Source: Maritalea sp051251695 (GTDB lineage: Bacteria > Pseudomonadota > Alphaproteobacteria > Rhizobiales > Devosiaceae). Taken from it: 64,000 nt of DNA. Under the pieces are notes generated by a model, which worked only from the letters and a program-made list of their open reading frames with translations, had not been told where the DNA came from and did no database searches. The stretch's first letter is position 1; the number at the start of each line of letters is the position of its first letter. Below are positions 1 to 8,978 of this stretch, piece by piece. The DNA is taken from assembly GCF_051251695.1 (NCBI RefSeq), contig NZ_JBPOEU010000010.1, forward strand, positions 81,999 through 145,998, written 5' to 3'. Made by a program: the position numbers and the translations under genes.

Positions 1-890
1 AAGCTTCTTTGAGAACTTGCTCGAGCATATCAAAAACTACTCGAATTTTTTTCGATGTATGTAGTTCTTGATGCGTGACCAGCCAAACTGGAAAATCAAT
101 TGGTGGCACATGCGGCCAAATCCGAACAAGCTCGGGTTCCGATTTTGCAATTGCATCAGCGGTCACGCCCACGCCTAAACCTGCCCGCAACATTTCATGG
201 GCAACCAGCGCACTTGTGCACCGTAATGTAAATTGATCCAACCTTAAGGTTAGCCCGAGACTTTTACATACTTCAATAAACTGAACGGGATCACGTGGCC
301 CTACAAATTCAACATTCTCATGATCTTTCGAACCGGGGCGAAAGCCAATTTGGTCCAGATATGACTGAGAGGCATAAAAACTTGCCGTCCAGTTTCCTAC
401 AAGCTTGGCAACCAAGCTTGCCTGGGCTGGTCGTACGTGGCGAACTGCGATGTCCGCATCACGACGCTTTAAATCTTGAATCTGATCAGAAGAAAATATC
501 CGTATCGTCAAACCAGGCGCCGACTTTTTCAATCGTCTGATGGCCTTCGTTATAAACTTCACACACAGAGTATCGACCGCGGTAATGGAGACCTCACCGG
601 ATACTTCATTATTGACAGTTTGTGCCACCATTGAAATGCGACTTGCTGCACTCCCCATATCGCGCACATGTTCGAACAATTGTTGTCCGGCCACTGTCAT
701 GGTCAGCCCGCGGGTACTGCGTTCAAACAGCAATAGGTTCAAGGAATTCTCTAGCCCTGCAATCTGCCGAGTAATGGTAGGTTGGGTAGTGGAAAGGATA
801 CGCGCTGCGCCACTGAAGCTGCCTTCTTCGGCTGTAGCCAAAAAAGCGCGCACTTGGTTCCAATCAAAGTCAACTTCCTGCCAGTTCATA
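1..890 (-). CDS. LysR family transcriptional regulator (3' end cut by window edge)
   Basis: The minus strand is open from an ATG at 890 to the window edge, about 296 residues, so the C-terminus is missing. The protein begins MNWQEVDFDWNQVRAF. The N-terminal winged helix-turn-helix is typical of LysR: GSFSGAARILSTTQPTITRQ followed by LE and a LLFERSTRGLTMT stretch. A substrate-binding domain follows from about residue 90. It is divergent from the small membrane protein at 987 with about 96 bases between them, the usual LysR layout, so it probably controls that gene and itself. The ligand is unknown. Family assignment is firm. Confidence 0.88.
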
Positions 891-986
891 CATTTACGTA
901 TACCGAAACCACAAAACTAGGCAATTCCTATTTTGTTGGCGTATATATACTCTGAGCTGAAACGAGATTAGATTGAAGGATCAAAA

Positions 987-1400
987 ATGACGAACCAAAA
1001 TTCACGTCAAATTTTATCCACCTTGTGGGTATTCCTTCTGCTCAACATGGTTTTCCGCGACATCCACGAAATTGGAACAGCCGAATTCTTGAACGAAGCT
1101 TTGACAGGCAAGGTCAACGGGACAGTTATCACAGATGAATTGATGTTGATCGGGTTCGTTTTAGTCGAAATCCCGCTGGCAATGATTATAGCATCGCTTT
1201 TTCTACCTGATCGCATATGCAAATGGATTACTATTTTTGCCGCAACACTAACCGGCGCAATCCTCGCGCTTGGACTGCCCGGTGACTTAGATGACCGTGC
1301 CTTTGCGGCCGTAGAGTTCATCGCACTGAGTTCTATTTGCTGGATTGGTTGGCAACTGCCGTCAAGAACGAAAGCTAGCACTCAATTTCAACGCAACTGA
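987..1400 (+). CDS. small four-helix membrane protein, DUF6326-like
   Basis: A 137-residue protein with about four hydrophobic segments: ILSTLWVFLLLNMVF near the start, LMLIGFVLVEIPLAMIIASL, WITIFAATLTGAILALGL and FIALSSICWIGWQL. The opening RQILSTLWVF and the overall pattern recall the DUF6326 family of unknown function. That match is from memory and not certain. It is divergent from a LysR gene and is followed 71 bases later by a methyltransferase on the same strand, so the three may form one regulated unit. No catalytic motif is visible. Confidence 0.65.
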   Translation: MTNQNSRQILSTLWVFLLLNMVFRDIHEIGTAEFLNEALTGKVNGTVITDELMLIGFVLVEIPLAMIIASLFLPDRICKWITIFAATLTGAILALGLPGDLDDRAFAAVEFIALSSICWIGWQLPSRTKASTQFQRN

Positions 1401-1471
1401 TTGCCTTGCATTTGCACGAGACGTCATCCGCACCACATCAGTTACCATCAGACAGTTAAAAGGAACACAGC

Positions 1472-2089
1472 ATGAGCGCTCAATCAGTACGTTTTTGGGA
1501 TAAACAGGCAAAAAGCTACGCGGAACGGCCAGTCAAAGACACAACGTCTTACGAAGAAATGCTTGTCCAAATTGCGCAACGGCTAAAGCCCGAGGACAAA
1601 GTGCTTGAGATTGGCTGTGGTACAGGCAGCACAGCGGTCCGCATGGCCGAACATGTTTCGAGTTGGACCGCAGCTGACATTTCACCTGAAATGATCGACA
1701 TCGCAAAAAACAAAGCTGCACCTGATAACGCCAATTTTTTGGTTGCCGAAGCCGATTCCGAGTTTGCCGATGCACCCTTTGATGTGGTGTGCGCCTTTCA
1801 CATTCTGCATTTGGTGCCTGACCCAAAAGCAACACTGCAAAGCATTTTCGACCAACTCAAACCCGATGGTTTGTTTATCTCCAAAACAGCATGCATCGGC
1901 GAGATGGGCTTTTTGCCCCTCATATTCTTGCCGATAATGAAGCTATTTGGCATTGCGCCTCCTTTGCATGTCCTTTCGAAGGACAAACTAGAGGGTTTGA
2001 TTGAAAACACTGGCTTCAAAACGATCGATTGTCGAATTTTCGGCACCAGTAAATCCAGCATTTATGTTGTGGCACAGCGCCCACATTAG
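1472..2089 (+). CDS. class I SAM-dependent methyltransferase
   Basis: A 205-residue protein with the class I methyltransferase fold. Motif I is VLEIGCGTGSTAVRMA near residue 45. An acidic residue ends strand 2 in WTAADISPEMIDIAK, and motif IV is PFDVVCAFHILHLVPD. The layout matches the Methyltransf_11/25 group (UbiE-like small-molecule methyltransferases). The substrate cannot be read from sequence. RBS-like AAAAGGAAC precedes the ATG. It follows the DUF6326-like gene on the same strand, possibly under the same LysR control. Confidence 0.85.
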   Translation: MSAQSVRFWDKQAKSYAERPVKDTTSYEEMLVQIAQRLKPEDKVLEIGCGTGSTAVRMAEHVSSWTAADISPEMIDIAKNKAAPDNANFLVAEADSEFADAPFDVVCAFHILHLVPDPKATLQSIFDQLKPDGLFISKTACIGEMGFLPLIFLPIMKLFGIAPPLHVLSKDKLEGLIENTGFKTIDCRIFGTSKSSIYVVAQRPH

Positions 2090-2194
2090 CCATTCTGGGC
2101 AGTTCATTGCCCTTCAAATCATCTCCGGGGATGGCGAAATCAAATGCGCTGAGATATATTGGAACGACAAAATTGATTTGAATTGAGCATTAAT

Positions 2195-2863
2195 ATGAAG
2201 CTGAGCACCGTGAATGTGCGCGCCGCTGCTTCGGCTGCGGACCTTATATTTGAGGCCCTGCGCGAAGCTATTTTTACCGGAGAACTAAAATCCGGCGAAC
2301 ATTTGCGTCAGGACGCTTTGGCGGAAATGTTCAACACGTCGCGCATCCCTGTCCGTGAGGCTCTTACGAAGCTAGAGCAGCAAGGATTGGTGAAAACCGA
2401 ACGGTTTCGCGGCACGACAGTTTCGTCACTTTCTGCGGACGAAGTGAAAGAGATTTTCGAATTTCGCGCGTTGCTGGAAGGCGAAGTGATTAAGCAAGCA
2501 ATCACCAATATGGACGACGAAACATTGGTGTTGGCAAAAGAGCATTGCGATGCATTTTCCAACGAGAGTGATTCTGCAAAATATGGCGAATTGAACCGCA
2601 ATTTTCACTATTGCCTATATGAACGGGCTAATCGCCCCTACCATTTGCATATCGCAAAAACCACGCTTGACCGCATTGAAAGTTATCTGCGGGCGCAATT
2701 GGTTTTAACCGATGGCATGAGCCGTGCGCGGCGCGAACATATGGGCATTTTGCAAGCTTGTGTTGATCGCGATGGCGACCTGGCAGCAAAGCTGACCCGA
2801 GAGCATATTCTTGGTGCCAGCGAGAGCTTGATCAATTATCTCAAAGACCAGGAAACAAAATAA
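2195..2863 (+). CDS. GntR family regulator, FCD (FadR-type) domain
   Basis: A winged helix-turn-helix at residues 15-75 contains LREAIFTGELKSGEHLRQDA and SRIPVREALTKLEQQGLV, the GntR signature. An all-helical FCD effector domain follows from about residue 85 (EIFEFRALLEGEVIKQAI). FCD proteins usually sense small organic acids. I chose the ATG at 2195. An in-frame TTG at 2183 would add four residues, and neither has a strong ribosome site. The gene ends in a strong hairpin shared with the convergent peroxiredoxin gene. No obvious target operon adjoins it, so the regulated pathway is unknown. Confidence 0.85.
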   Translation: MKLSTVNVRAAASAADLIFEALREAIFTGELKSGEHLRQDALAEMFNTSRIPVREALTKLEQQGLVKTERFRGTTVSSLSADEVKEIFEFRALLEGEVIKQAITNMDDETLVLAKEHCDAFSNESDSAKYGELNRNFHYCLYERANRPYHLHIAKTTLDRIESYLRAQLVLTDGMSRARREHMGILQACVDRDGDLAAKLTREHILGASESLINYLKDQETK

Positions 2864-2865
2864 AA

Positions 2866-2886
2866 GGCGGGAAAACCCGCCTCTTT
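2866..2886. terminator. bidirectional rho-independent terminator
   Basis: The stem is GGCGGG, AAAA loop, CCCGCC, with TCTTT on the plus side and an A-rich flank that reads as T-rich on the minus strand. It lies between the convergent GntR regulator and peroxiredoxin genes and can serve both. Confidence 0.8.
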
Positions 2887-2908
2887 AATTCATCATTTAT
2901 CGACAGAA

Positions 2909-3469
2909 TTAAGCGACTGCTTCTTTAGCAAAAGGCTTATTGTCTTGGATCCAAGTAAGCACAAATTCAGGTGCTGAAAACTCATATGGATCGCTCTCAA
3001 TATCGTCTTGGAAACCAGCTTCTTCGAACCAGCCAACGATCTCACCGTCATCAACAACAGTTGCATAACGCCAAGAGCGATAGCCAAAACCAACATTTTC
3101 TTTTTTGACAAGCATGCCCATTTTGCGGGTGAACTCACCAGAACCATCTGGGATCAAACCGACATTTTTTACGCCCTGCGACTCACCCCATTTGTTCATC
3201 ACAAACGCATCATTTACAGACAAACAATAGATCGCATCGACACCAGCTTCTTGGAATTCACCGAACATTTTTTCAAAATTCGGCAATTGATATGTCGAAC
3301 ATGTTGGCGTGAAAGCACCCGGTAGGGAAAATAGAACAACCCGTTTGCCAGCAAAATAGTCAGCGGTTGTTTTGTCTTTCCAGCCAAATGGGTTTGGACC
3401 TTCAATAGATTCGTCGCGCACGCGTGTTTTAAAAACAACGTTTGGCACTTTCATTCCGACTTTAGCCAT
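2909..3469 (-). CDS. peroxiredoxin, Prx5 (AhpE/PMP20-like redoxin) subfamily
   Basis: A 186-residue thiol peroxidase. The motif PGAFTPTCS carries the peroxidatic Cys57, with the partner Arg in the conserved GFGYRSWRYA segment and a second Cys in DAIYCLSVND that could resolve the disulfide. This PGAFTPTCS form is diagnostic of the Prx5 group, which reduces H2O2 and alkyl hydroperoxides using glutathione, glutaredoxin or thioredoxin. There is no signal peptide, so it is cytoplasmic. Start: an AGAGG site lies seven bases before the ATG at 3469. An ATG six bases upstream overlaps that site and is less likely. Confidence 0.93.
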   Translation of the reverse strand: MAKVGMKVPNVVFKTRVRDESIEGPNPFGWKDKTTADYFAGKRVVLFSLPGAFTPTCSTYQLPNFEKMFGEFQEAGVDAIYCLSVNDAFVMNKWGESQGVKNVGLIPDGSGEFTRKMGMLVKKENVGFGYRSWRYATVVDDGEIVGWFEEAGFQDDIESDPYEFSAPEFVLTWIQDNKPFAKEAVA

Positions 3470-3723
3470 GTTCATACCTCTTGATAGTTGTTGTTTTTCC
3501 GAAACTTCTCGTCCAAACTTTAAGCATCACTATAAGGGGACTACTACCCTTTTAAGAGCTGAGATTTGAGGCGATGAAGCGTCAGAAATTTCGAGTAAAT
3601 TGTTTGGATGAGTGAATAAGACATTCCCTGTACATGGGCAAGCCAAAAGCCTCAGAAATCACAACAATGAGCGCATATGCCTCACCATTTGTAACTAATA
3701 CGCAAAAATTCAAATTCAAAAAC

Positions 3724-3762
3724 TTGACTAGATGGTCAGAAAAGATTTGACCTTTTGGTAAA
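3724..3762. promoter_or_regulatory. two candidate RutR-type operators upstream of preT
   Basis: Two imperfect palindromes lie side by side: TTGACTAGATGGTCAG at 3724-3739 and TTGACCTTTTGGTAAA at 3747-3762. Both resemble the RutR consensus TTGACCAnnTGGTCAA known from Escherichia coli. Their centres are 23 bases apart, about two helical turns. The gap between the peroxiredoxin start and preT (3470-3885, 416 bases) holds these sites and otherwise nothing I can support. Together with the near-perfect copy at 8862 they point to control of this locus by the adjacent TetR genes. Confidence 0.6.
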
Positions 3763-3885
3763 AATATCGAATATTTTATGGTGAAGGAAAGTGTTGTCAC
3801 AATTTTTGGGTACCATCCGGTTTGAGGAGACTGGATGAGATGAAGCCCCATTAAATGGTGACTATGATTTTGGGGAGGACAATTG

Positions 3886-5241
3886 ATGAGCGAAACAGAT
3901 TTCGTCTCGCGGGATATCCGTTCTGGTCGGCTGGACCAAATAGACTACGATTCAAATTTTGAGGATTTGCACGCGCCGCTAAATCACCATGAAGCGGTGG
4001 TTGAGGCAGAGCGTTGCTATTTTTGCTATGATGCGCCCTGCATGACGGCATGTCCGACCAGCATCGACATTCCCCTCTTCATTCGACAAATATCCGTCGA
4101 CAATCCAATTGGCTCTGCAAAGACCATTCTCAACCAAAACATTCTTGGGGGCATGTGCGCCCGCGTTTGCCCCACTGAGACATTGTGCGAAGAAGTTTGC
4201 GTTCGCGAAGAAGCGGAGGGCAAACCGGTTAAGATCGGCCAACTCCAGCGCTACGCCACAGATCATTTAATGGCGGAAACCAATGAGCATCCATTCAAAC
4301 GCGCGGCTTCAACCGGCAAGCGTGTCGCTGTCGTTGGCGGCGGCCCCGCAGGTCTATCATGCGCGCACCGCTTGGCGATGCATGGTCATGATGTTGTTAT
4401 TTTTGAAGCCCGTGAGAAATCAGGCGGACTAAACGAGCACGGCATTGCAGCCTATAAAACCACCCATAACTTCGCTCAGCTAGAGGTTGAGTTTGTGTTG
4501 GGTATTGGCGGCATTAAAATTGAACACGGTAAGGCCCTTGGCGCAGCTATCAATCTAACGGCGCTTAGAGAAGAATATGATGCGGTGTTCTTGGGGTTAG
4601 GATTAGGCAACACAAATGGTCTTGGCCTTACGGGTGAAGATAATGACGGTTGTCTTGATGCCGTCGACTATATCGAAAAGCTGCGCCAGACAGATGACCT
4701 TTCCACATTAGAGGTTGGGCGCGATGTAGTGGTGATCGGCGGTGGCATGACCGCCATTGATATTGCTATCCAGACCAAGCTGCTTGGCGCTGAAAATGTC
4801 ACCATCGCTTATAGGCGTGGCCAAGAGGCAATGAATGCTAGCCTTTACGAACAAGAGTTAGCCCAGACCCACGGCGTTGTTATTCGCCATTGGTTGCAGC
4901 CAAAAGCGCTCATCTCCAATGATCAAAATCAGATCACGGGAATCGAGTTGGAATATACCGCCCAGACGAATGACAAACTGGAAGGCACTGGTGAAACCGT
5001 AAAACTCGAGGCTGATCAAGTATTTAAGGCCATTGGCCAAAAGTTTGATTCAAGTACTTTAAGTGACGCGGGTATTGACCTTGAGGCGCGCCGCATCAAA
5101 GTCAACGAGAAGGGCAAAACCTCCCTTAGTAAAGTTTGGGCCGGTGGCGACTGTGTTGCTGGCGGGGAAGACCTCACCGTTGCGTCCGTTGAAGATGGCA
5201 AAGTTGCTGCACAAGACATTCACTCATTTCTATCACGCTAA
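3886..5241 (+). CDS. preT: NAD-dependent dihydropyrimidine dehydrogenase subunit PreT
   Basis: This is the flavin and iron-sulfur subunit that passes electrons from NADH to PreA for reducing uracil or thymine. An N-terminal domain carries two cysteine clusters, CYFCYDAPCMTACPTSIDIP and CARVCPTETLCEEVC, as in GltD-like proteins. Next come a FAD-binding Rossmann motif VAVVGGGPAGLSCA (about residue 147) and a NAD-binding motif VVVIGGGMTAIDIA (about residue 285). Length 451 matches the family. The ATG at 3886 follows GGGGAGG by seven bases. PreA starts 18 bases downstream. Two RutR-type sites lie upstream. Confidence 0.95.
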   Translation: MSETDFVSRDIRSGRLDQIDYDSNFEDLHAPLNHHEAVVEAERCYFCYDAPCMTACPTSIDIPLFIRQISVDNPIGSAKTILNQNILGGMCARVCPTETLCEEVCVREEAEGKPVKIGQLQRYATDHLMAETNEHPFKRAASTGKRVAVVGGGPAGLSCAHRLAMHGHDVVIFEAREKSGGLNEHGIAAYKTTHNFAQLEVEFVLGIGGIKIEHGKALGAAINLTALREEYDAVFLGLGLGNTNGLGLTGEDNDGCLDAVDYIEKLRQTDDLSTLEVGRDVVVIGGGMTAIDIAIQTKLLGAENVTIAYRRGQEAMNASLYEQELAQTHGVVIRHWLQPKALISNDQNQITGIELEYTAQTNDKLEGTGETVKLEADQVFKAIGQKFDSSTLSDAGIDLEARRIKVNEKGKTSLSKVWAGGDCVAGGEDLTVASVEDGKVAAQDIHSFLSR

Positions 5242-5259
5242 CCGAATAGGAGAACCGAT

Positions 5260-6570
5260 ATGGCTGATCTATCGACCACTTTTTTAGGCATCAAATCGCC
5301 AAACCCTTTTTGGTTGGCATCCGCACCACCAACGGACAAGGCATATAATGTCGAACGTGCATTTGAAGCAGGATGGGGCGGCGTTGTTTGGAAAACATTG
5401 GGTGAAGAAGGCCGACCCGTCGTCAACGTAAATGGCCCGCGCTATGGCGCTATTTTCGGCCCTGACCGGCGTTTGATGGGGCTCAACAATATCGAGCTGA
5501 TCACGGACCGCTCGTTGGAAATCAACCTTCAAGAAATGACCGACGTGAAAAAGCGTTGGCCAGACCGCGTGATCATCGCCTCAATTATGGTCCCATGCGA
5601 AGAAGAAGCTTGGAAGGCAATTCTGCCTCGCGTCGAAGCAACGGGCGTTGACGGAATTGAACTCAATTTTGGTTGTCCGCACGGCATGAGCGAACGCGGC
5701 ATGGGCGCTGCTGTTGGCCAAGTGCCTGAATATATCCAGATGGTCACTGAATGGTGCAAAAAATACTATTCAAAGCCCGTCATCGTAAAACTAACACCGA
5801 ACATCACTGACGTGCGCCACCCTGCCCGTGCAGCAAAAGCTGGCGGTGCAGACGCCGTGAGTTTGATCAACACCATCAACTCCATTGTTGCCGTGGACTT
5901 AGATAATTTCGCCCCTGTGCCAACAATTGATGGCAAAGGCTCACATGGCGGCTATTGCGGTCCTGCGGTGAAACCAATCGCGATGAACATGGTGGCAGAA
6001 ATTGCCCGCGACCCAGAAACAGCTGGTTTGCCAATTTCAGGCATTGGCGGCATTTCAACCTGGCGTGACGCGGCTGAGTTTATCTCATTGGGTTGCGGCA
6101 ATGTACAAGTTTGCACTGCAGCCATGACATATGGCTTTAAGATCGTTGAAGAAATGATTTCTGGCCTATCCGAATGGATGGATGAAAAAGGCTTTGAAAG
6201 CATTGATGACTTTATGGGGATGGCCACACCAAATGTGACCGACTGGAAACACCTCAACCTCAACTACGTTACCAAAGCCAAAATTGATCAAGACTTGTGC
6301 ATTAGCTGTGGGCGTTGTCATATTGCCTGCGAAGACACATCGCACCAAGCGATTACCAGCTTAGTGGATGGCGCACGTAAGTTTGAGGTGATTGACGATG
6401 AATGCGTTGGGTGTAACCTTTGTGTAAATGTCTGCCCGGTTGATGGTTGCATAACAATGGAGCAAATTGGCGGCGTCGACCCGCGCACCAATAAAGAGAT
6501 TGATCCAAATTATGCCAACTGGACAACCCACCCCAACAACCCCAGCGCGGTCACCGAGCCTGCCGAATAA
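5260..6570 (+). CDS. preA: NAD-dependent dihydropyrimidine dehydrogenase subunit PreA
   Basis: The FMN-binding catalytic subunit: a dihydroorotate-dehydrogenase-like barrel (residues 1-320) followed by two 4Fe-4S clusters, CISCGRCHIAC and CVGCNLCVNVCPVDGC. The active-site loop NFGCPHGMSERGMG carries the conserved cysteine that protonates the pyrimidine C5. Together with PreT it catalyses the first step of reductive uracil/thymine breakdown. Length 436 fits, including the family's C-terminal tail after the clusters. An AGGAG site precedes the ATG. Confidence 0.96.
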   Translation: MADLSTTFLGIKSPNPFWLASAPPTDKAYNVERAFEAGWGGVVWKTLGEEGRPVVNVNGPRYGAIFGPDRRLMGLNNIELITDRSLEINLQEMTDVKKRWPDRVIIASIMVPCEEEAWKAILPRVEATGVDGIELNFGCPHGMSERGMGAAVGQVPEYIQMVTEWCKKYYSKPVIVKLTPNITDVRHPARAAKAGGADAVSLINTINSIVAVDLDNFAPVPTIDGKGSHGGYCGPAVKPIAMNMVAEIARDPETAGLPISGIGGISTWRDAAEFISLGCGNVQVCTAAMTYGFKIVEEMISGLSEWMDEKGFESIDDFMGMATPNVTDWKHLNLNYVTKAKIDQDLCISCGRCHIACEDTSHQAITSLVDGARKFEVIDDECVGCNLCVNVCPVDGCITMEQIGGVDPRTNKEIDPNYANWTTHPNNPSAVTEPAE

Positions 6571-6640
6571 AATTCAAAACACCCGTTCATTAAATGAACA
6601 AGCAATAGTTGGTCGCGAAAAACTTCGCGGCCATTTTGCG

Positions 6641-7513
6641 ATGATCCTGTTTGCGGTTTTAATTTCAGCGTCATTTTCGTTTGGTGCCCTAGCGGCGCCC
6701 CACATTGATGCCGGTGCCCTAAGCGCATCACGGTTCGTTTTAGCATCAATCGTGATGTTTCTGATCGCCTTCTTCACCCGCGTGCCGCTGACGCAAAACC
6801 GCAAATTCCTCCCCGCATCTCCACATCGTTTTCTGATTTTGGGCTCGCTAATGGGCGTTTATTTCGTCACCATGTTCGAAGCACTCAAAATCGCATCACC
6901 CGTTTCAACGGGCGCTGTGTTCACGTTGATGCCGCTCATATCCGCTGGGTTTGGCGTAGTGTTTTTGGCCCAACACGTCTCTTTTCGCATGTTGGTCAGC
7001 CTTCTGATCGCCGCCGCTGGTGCGGTCTGGGTGATCTTTCGCGGAGATTTGGAAGCCTTGTTATCGTTCAACATCGGAACGGGGGAAGCCATCTTCTTTA
7101 TTGGAGTTGTCTGCCATGGTGCATACGCGCCCTTAGTGCGCAAACTCAACCGGGGCGAACCGGTGGTGCAGTTTTCGTTTTGGACATTGGCTGCCTGCGC
7201 TGCTGTTTTGGCAGTTTATGGCGCCTGGGGCATTGTTTCAACAGATTGGCTGAACTTGCCTGCGGTCGTTTATTGGGCCGGGTTATATCTCACCATATTC
7301 ACAACTGCCCTCACCTTTTTCTTGCTGCAATATGCAAGCCTGCGCCTTCCGGCCTCTAAGGTGATGTCATATGGATATTTAACCCCAAGCTTTATCATTT
7401 TGATCGAGGGGTTCAGCGGACGCGGTTGGGTCAATCCAAGCGTCGCGTTGGGCGCATTGGTGACTGTTTTGGCATTACTGGTTCTAGCATTTGCGAAAGA
7501 AGATAGAATTTAG
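6641..7513 (+). CDS. EamA/DMT family transporter
   Basis: About ten hydrophobic segments in two EamA repeats. The first helix is ILFAVLISASFSFGALAAP, with family features such as SPVSTGAVFTLMPLISAGFG and PASKVMSYGYLTPSFIILIE in the second repeat. DMT proteins move small metabolites or amino acids across the inner membrane. The start is uncertain. The ATG at 6641 leaves a very short N-terminus, and an in-frame ATG at 6512 inside preA would give 43 more residues of low-complexity sequence. Its place right after preA suggests efflux or uptake of a pyrimidine or beta-amino acid, but that is inference. Confidence 0.85.
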   Translation: MILFAVLISASFSFGALAAPHIDAGALSASRFVLASIVMFLIAFFTRVPLTQNRKFLPASPHRFLILGSLMGVYFVTMFEALKIASPVSTGAVFTLMPLISAGFGVVFLAQHVSFRMLVSLLIAAAGAVWVIFRGDLEALLSFNIGTGEAIFFIGVVCHGAYAPLVRKLNRGEPVVQFSFWTLAACAAVLAVYGAWGIVSTDWLNLPAVVYWAGLYLTIFTTALTFFLLQYASLRLPASKVMSYGYLTPSFIILIEGFSGRGWVNPSVALGALVTVLALLVLAFAKEDRI

Positions 7514-8148
7514 CGGACTTTGAGCAACGAGGTGAACAGCTGCTCTAAATAGGATTTTGTTTGCTCAAATTTCTCTGGGTCATCAATACCACCACCCAAA
7601 ACGACACGAACTTGAACTTCAAAATCCGCATAATGCTGGGTTGTCGCCCAGATGGAAAAGATGAGGTGCTTTGGATCAACCTTGTTGATCTTACCTTCTT
7701 CCATCCACTTGCGCATGATGTCAGATTTCTCTTCAATCAAATCGTTGATTTGCCCTTCAAGAATGGGCTTGATGCGCAGCGCACCTTGAATAATCTCGTT
7801 GGCAAACAAACGACTTTCACGCGGATAGTCGCGGGTCATTTCGAGTTTTAAACGCACGTAATTGAGAATTTCTTCCAGCGGATCACCGTCTTCGCTCAGC
7901 TTGCGCATGGGATCAAGCCAAGAATCTAAAAGGCGCGCCAAAAGTGTTTCATGGATATCTTGCTTAGATTTGAAATAATAAAGCAAGTTGGGCTTAGACA
8001 TACCTGCTTCTTCTGAGATCTGATCAATGGTTGATCCACGGAACCCGTGTTGAGAAAACACTTCAAGCGCTGCTTCGAGTATCTTTTGCTCATTCGCCCG
8101 CTGAATACGCGTTTTACGCTGCGGTTTCTCAGAACTGCTGGCAGTCAT
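7510..8148 (-). CDS. rutR: TetR family regulator, RutR-like (pyrimidine catabolism)
   Basis: A 212-residue TetR protein. The helix-turn-helix is IDQISEEAGMSKPNLLYYF near residue 45. The C-terminal part matches E. coli RutR closely: KLEMTRDYPRESRLFANEI and the signature HLIFSIWATTQHYADF. RutR binds uracil and thymine and releases its operator. The stop codon overlaps that of the convergent transporter by four bases, and the start overlaps the end of a second RutR-like gene by four bases (ATGA). It is probably co-transcribed behind that gene. RutR-type boxes occur at 3724, 3747 and 8862. Confidence 0.85.
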   Translation of the reverse strand: MTASSSEKPQRKTRIQRANEQKILEAALEVFSQHGFRGSTIDQISEEAGMSKPNLLYYFKSKQDIHETLLARLLDSWLDPMRKLSEDGDPLEEILNYVRLKLEMTRDYPRESRLFANEIIQGALRIKPILEGQINDLIEEKSDIMRKWMEEGKINKVDPKHLIFSIWATTQHYADFEVQVRVVLGGGIDDPEKFEQTKSYLEQLFTSLLKVR

Positions 8149-8804
8149 TTTTCGCCCCCGAATTTAAGCCCAACGCCGCCAAGAATGATTTTCTTTACGT
8201 CTCTGGTTGCGCTAATCCAAGCCTTGTCGTCCAACGGCAATCCGTCATTGAGCGTTTCAACTTGGTGGACGAAATCAGCATAGTGCTGGGTTGTCGCCCA
8301 TATCATATATAGAAGGTGCTTAGGATTAACCTTGTCGATAAGCCCTTTATCTATCCAACTTTGAATAACGACTTCTCTGGAAAGCGTCCACTCTTTTAAC
8401 GTTGTCTCCAAGTAGTCTTGGATGATCGGCGCGCCATGCATAACCTCGTTCGCCCAGACTTTAGATCCGTTCGGATGTTGGCGTGAAATCTCCATCTTCT
8501 TGTCAATATAACTCGCCAGCGCGTCTGCTGGTTCCATATTTTGTTCAAATGAATCGGCGGCATCCAACCAAATATCAAAAATATTTTGCACAACTTGGCT
8601 GTAAAGCGCTTCTTTTGTGGGGAAATAATAGTGCAAATTAGCCTTTGGTATTCCAGCTAAGTCAGCAATCACTTGTGTTGTTGCGCCCTTAAATCCATAC
8701 TCTGCAAATGTCTTCTCTGCGGCCTGCAAAATGGCGGATTTCTTCTGGTTTCGTGTGGACGGTTTCCTAAAGTCCCCGCCCTTTTCCTGAAGTAATTTCG
8801 TCAA
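8145..8804 (-). CDS. second RutR-like TetR regulator, TTG start
   Basis: A 219-residue TetR protein, paralogous to the adjacent one. The helix-turn-helix is TQVIADLAGIPKANLHYYF, and the C-terminus keeps HLLYMIWATTQHYADF and KMEISRQHPNGSKVWANEV. The start must be TTG at 8804: an in-frame TGA lies nine bases upstream and no ATG or GTG occurs before the DNA-binding region. GGTGA lies upstream. A near-perfect RutR palindrome is 58 bases before the start, between this gene and the divergent aminotransferase, so autoregulation is likely. It may sense a pathway intermediate rather than the base. Confidence 0.82.
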   Translation of the reverse strand: MTKLLQEKGGDFRKPSTRNQKKSAILQAAEKTFAEYGFKGATTQVIADLAGIPKANLHYYFPTKEALYSQVVQNIFDIWLDAADSFEQNMEPADALASYIDKKMEISRQHPNGSKVWANEVMHGAPIIQDYLETTLKEWTLSREVVIQSWIDKGLIDKVNPKHLLYMIWATTQHYADFVHQVETLNDGLPLDDKAWISATRDVKKIILGGVGLKFGGEK

Positions 8805-8861
8805 TTTCTTTCACCGCCACACATAGAAGTTCAAAATCTTTTCATCACGCACAAATTAAAC

Positions 8862-8877
8862 TTGACCAACTGGTCAG
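8862..8877. promoter_or_regulatory. RutR-type operator
   Basis: TTGACCAACTGGTCAG matches the consensus TTGACCAnnTGGTCAA at all but the last position. It lies between the divergent tetR pair and the aminotransferase-mmsA-amidase genes, so one operator could control both directions. Confidence 0.72.
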
Positions 8878-8978
8878 ATTAGTTAATGATTTTATCAAAT
8901 AGTCAATTTTTGGAAAGCGTTAAATTCGCGAAACTTAAAAAGACTATACCGCAGCGAACGAGGAGGGGAGGTGCGGAA

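Noticed and set aside
3582..3851. 89-residue minus-strand frame upstream of preT
   Set aside because: It overlies the RutR-type operators, has no ribosome site and no recognisable family.
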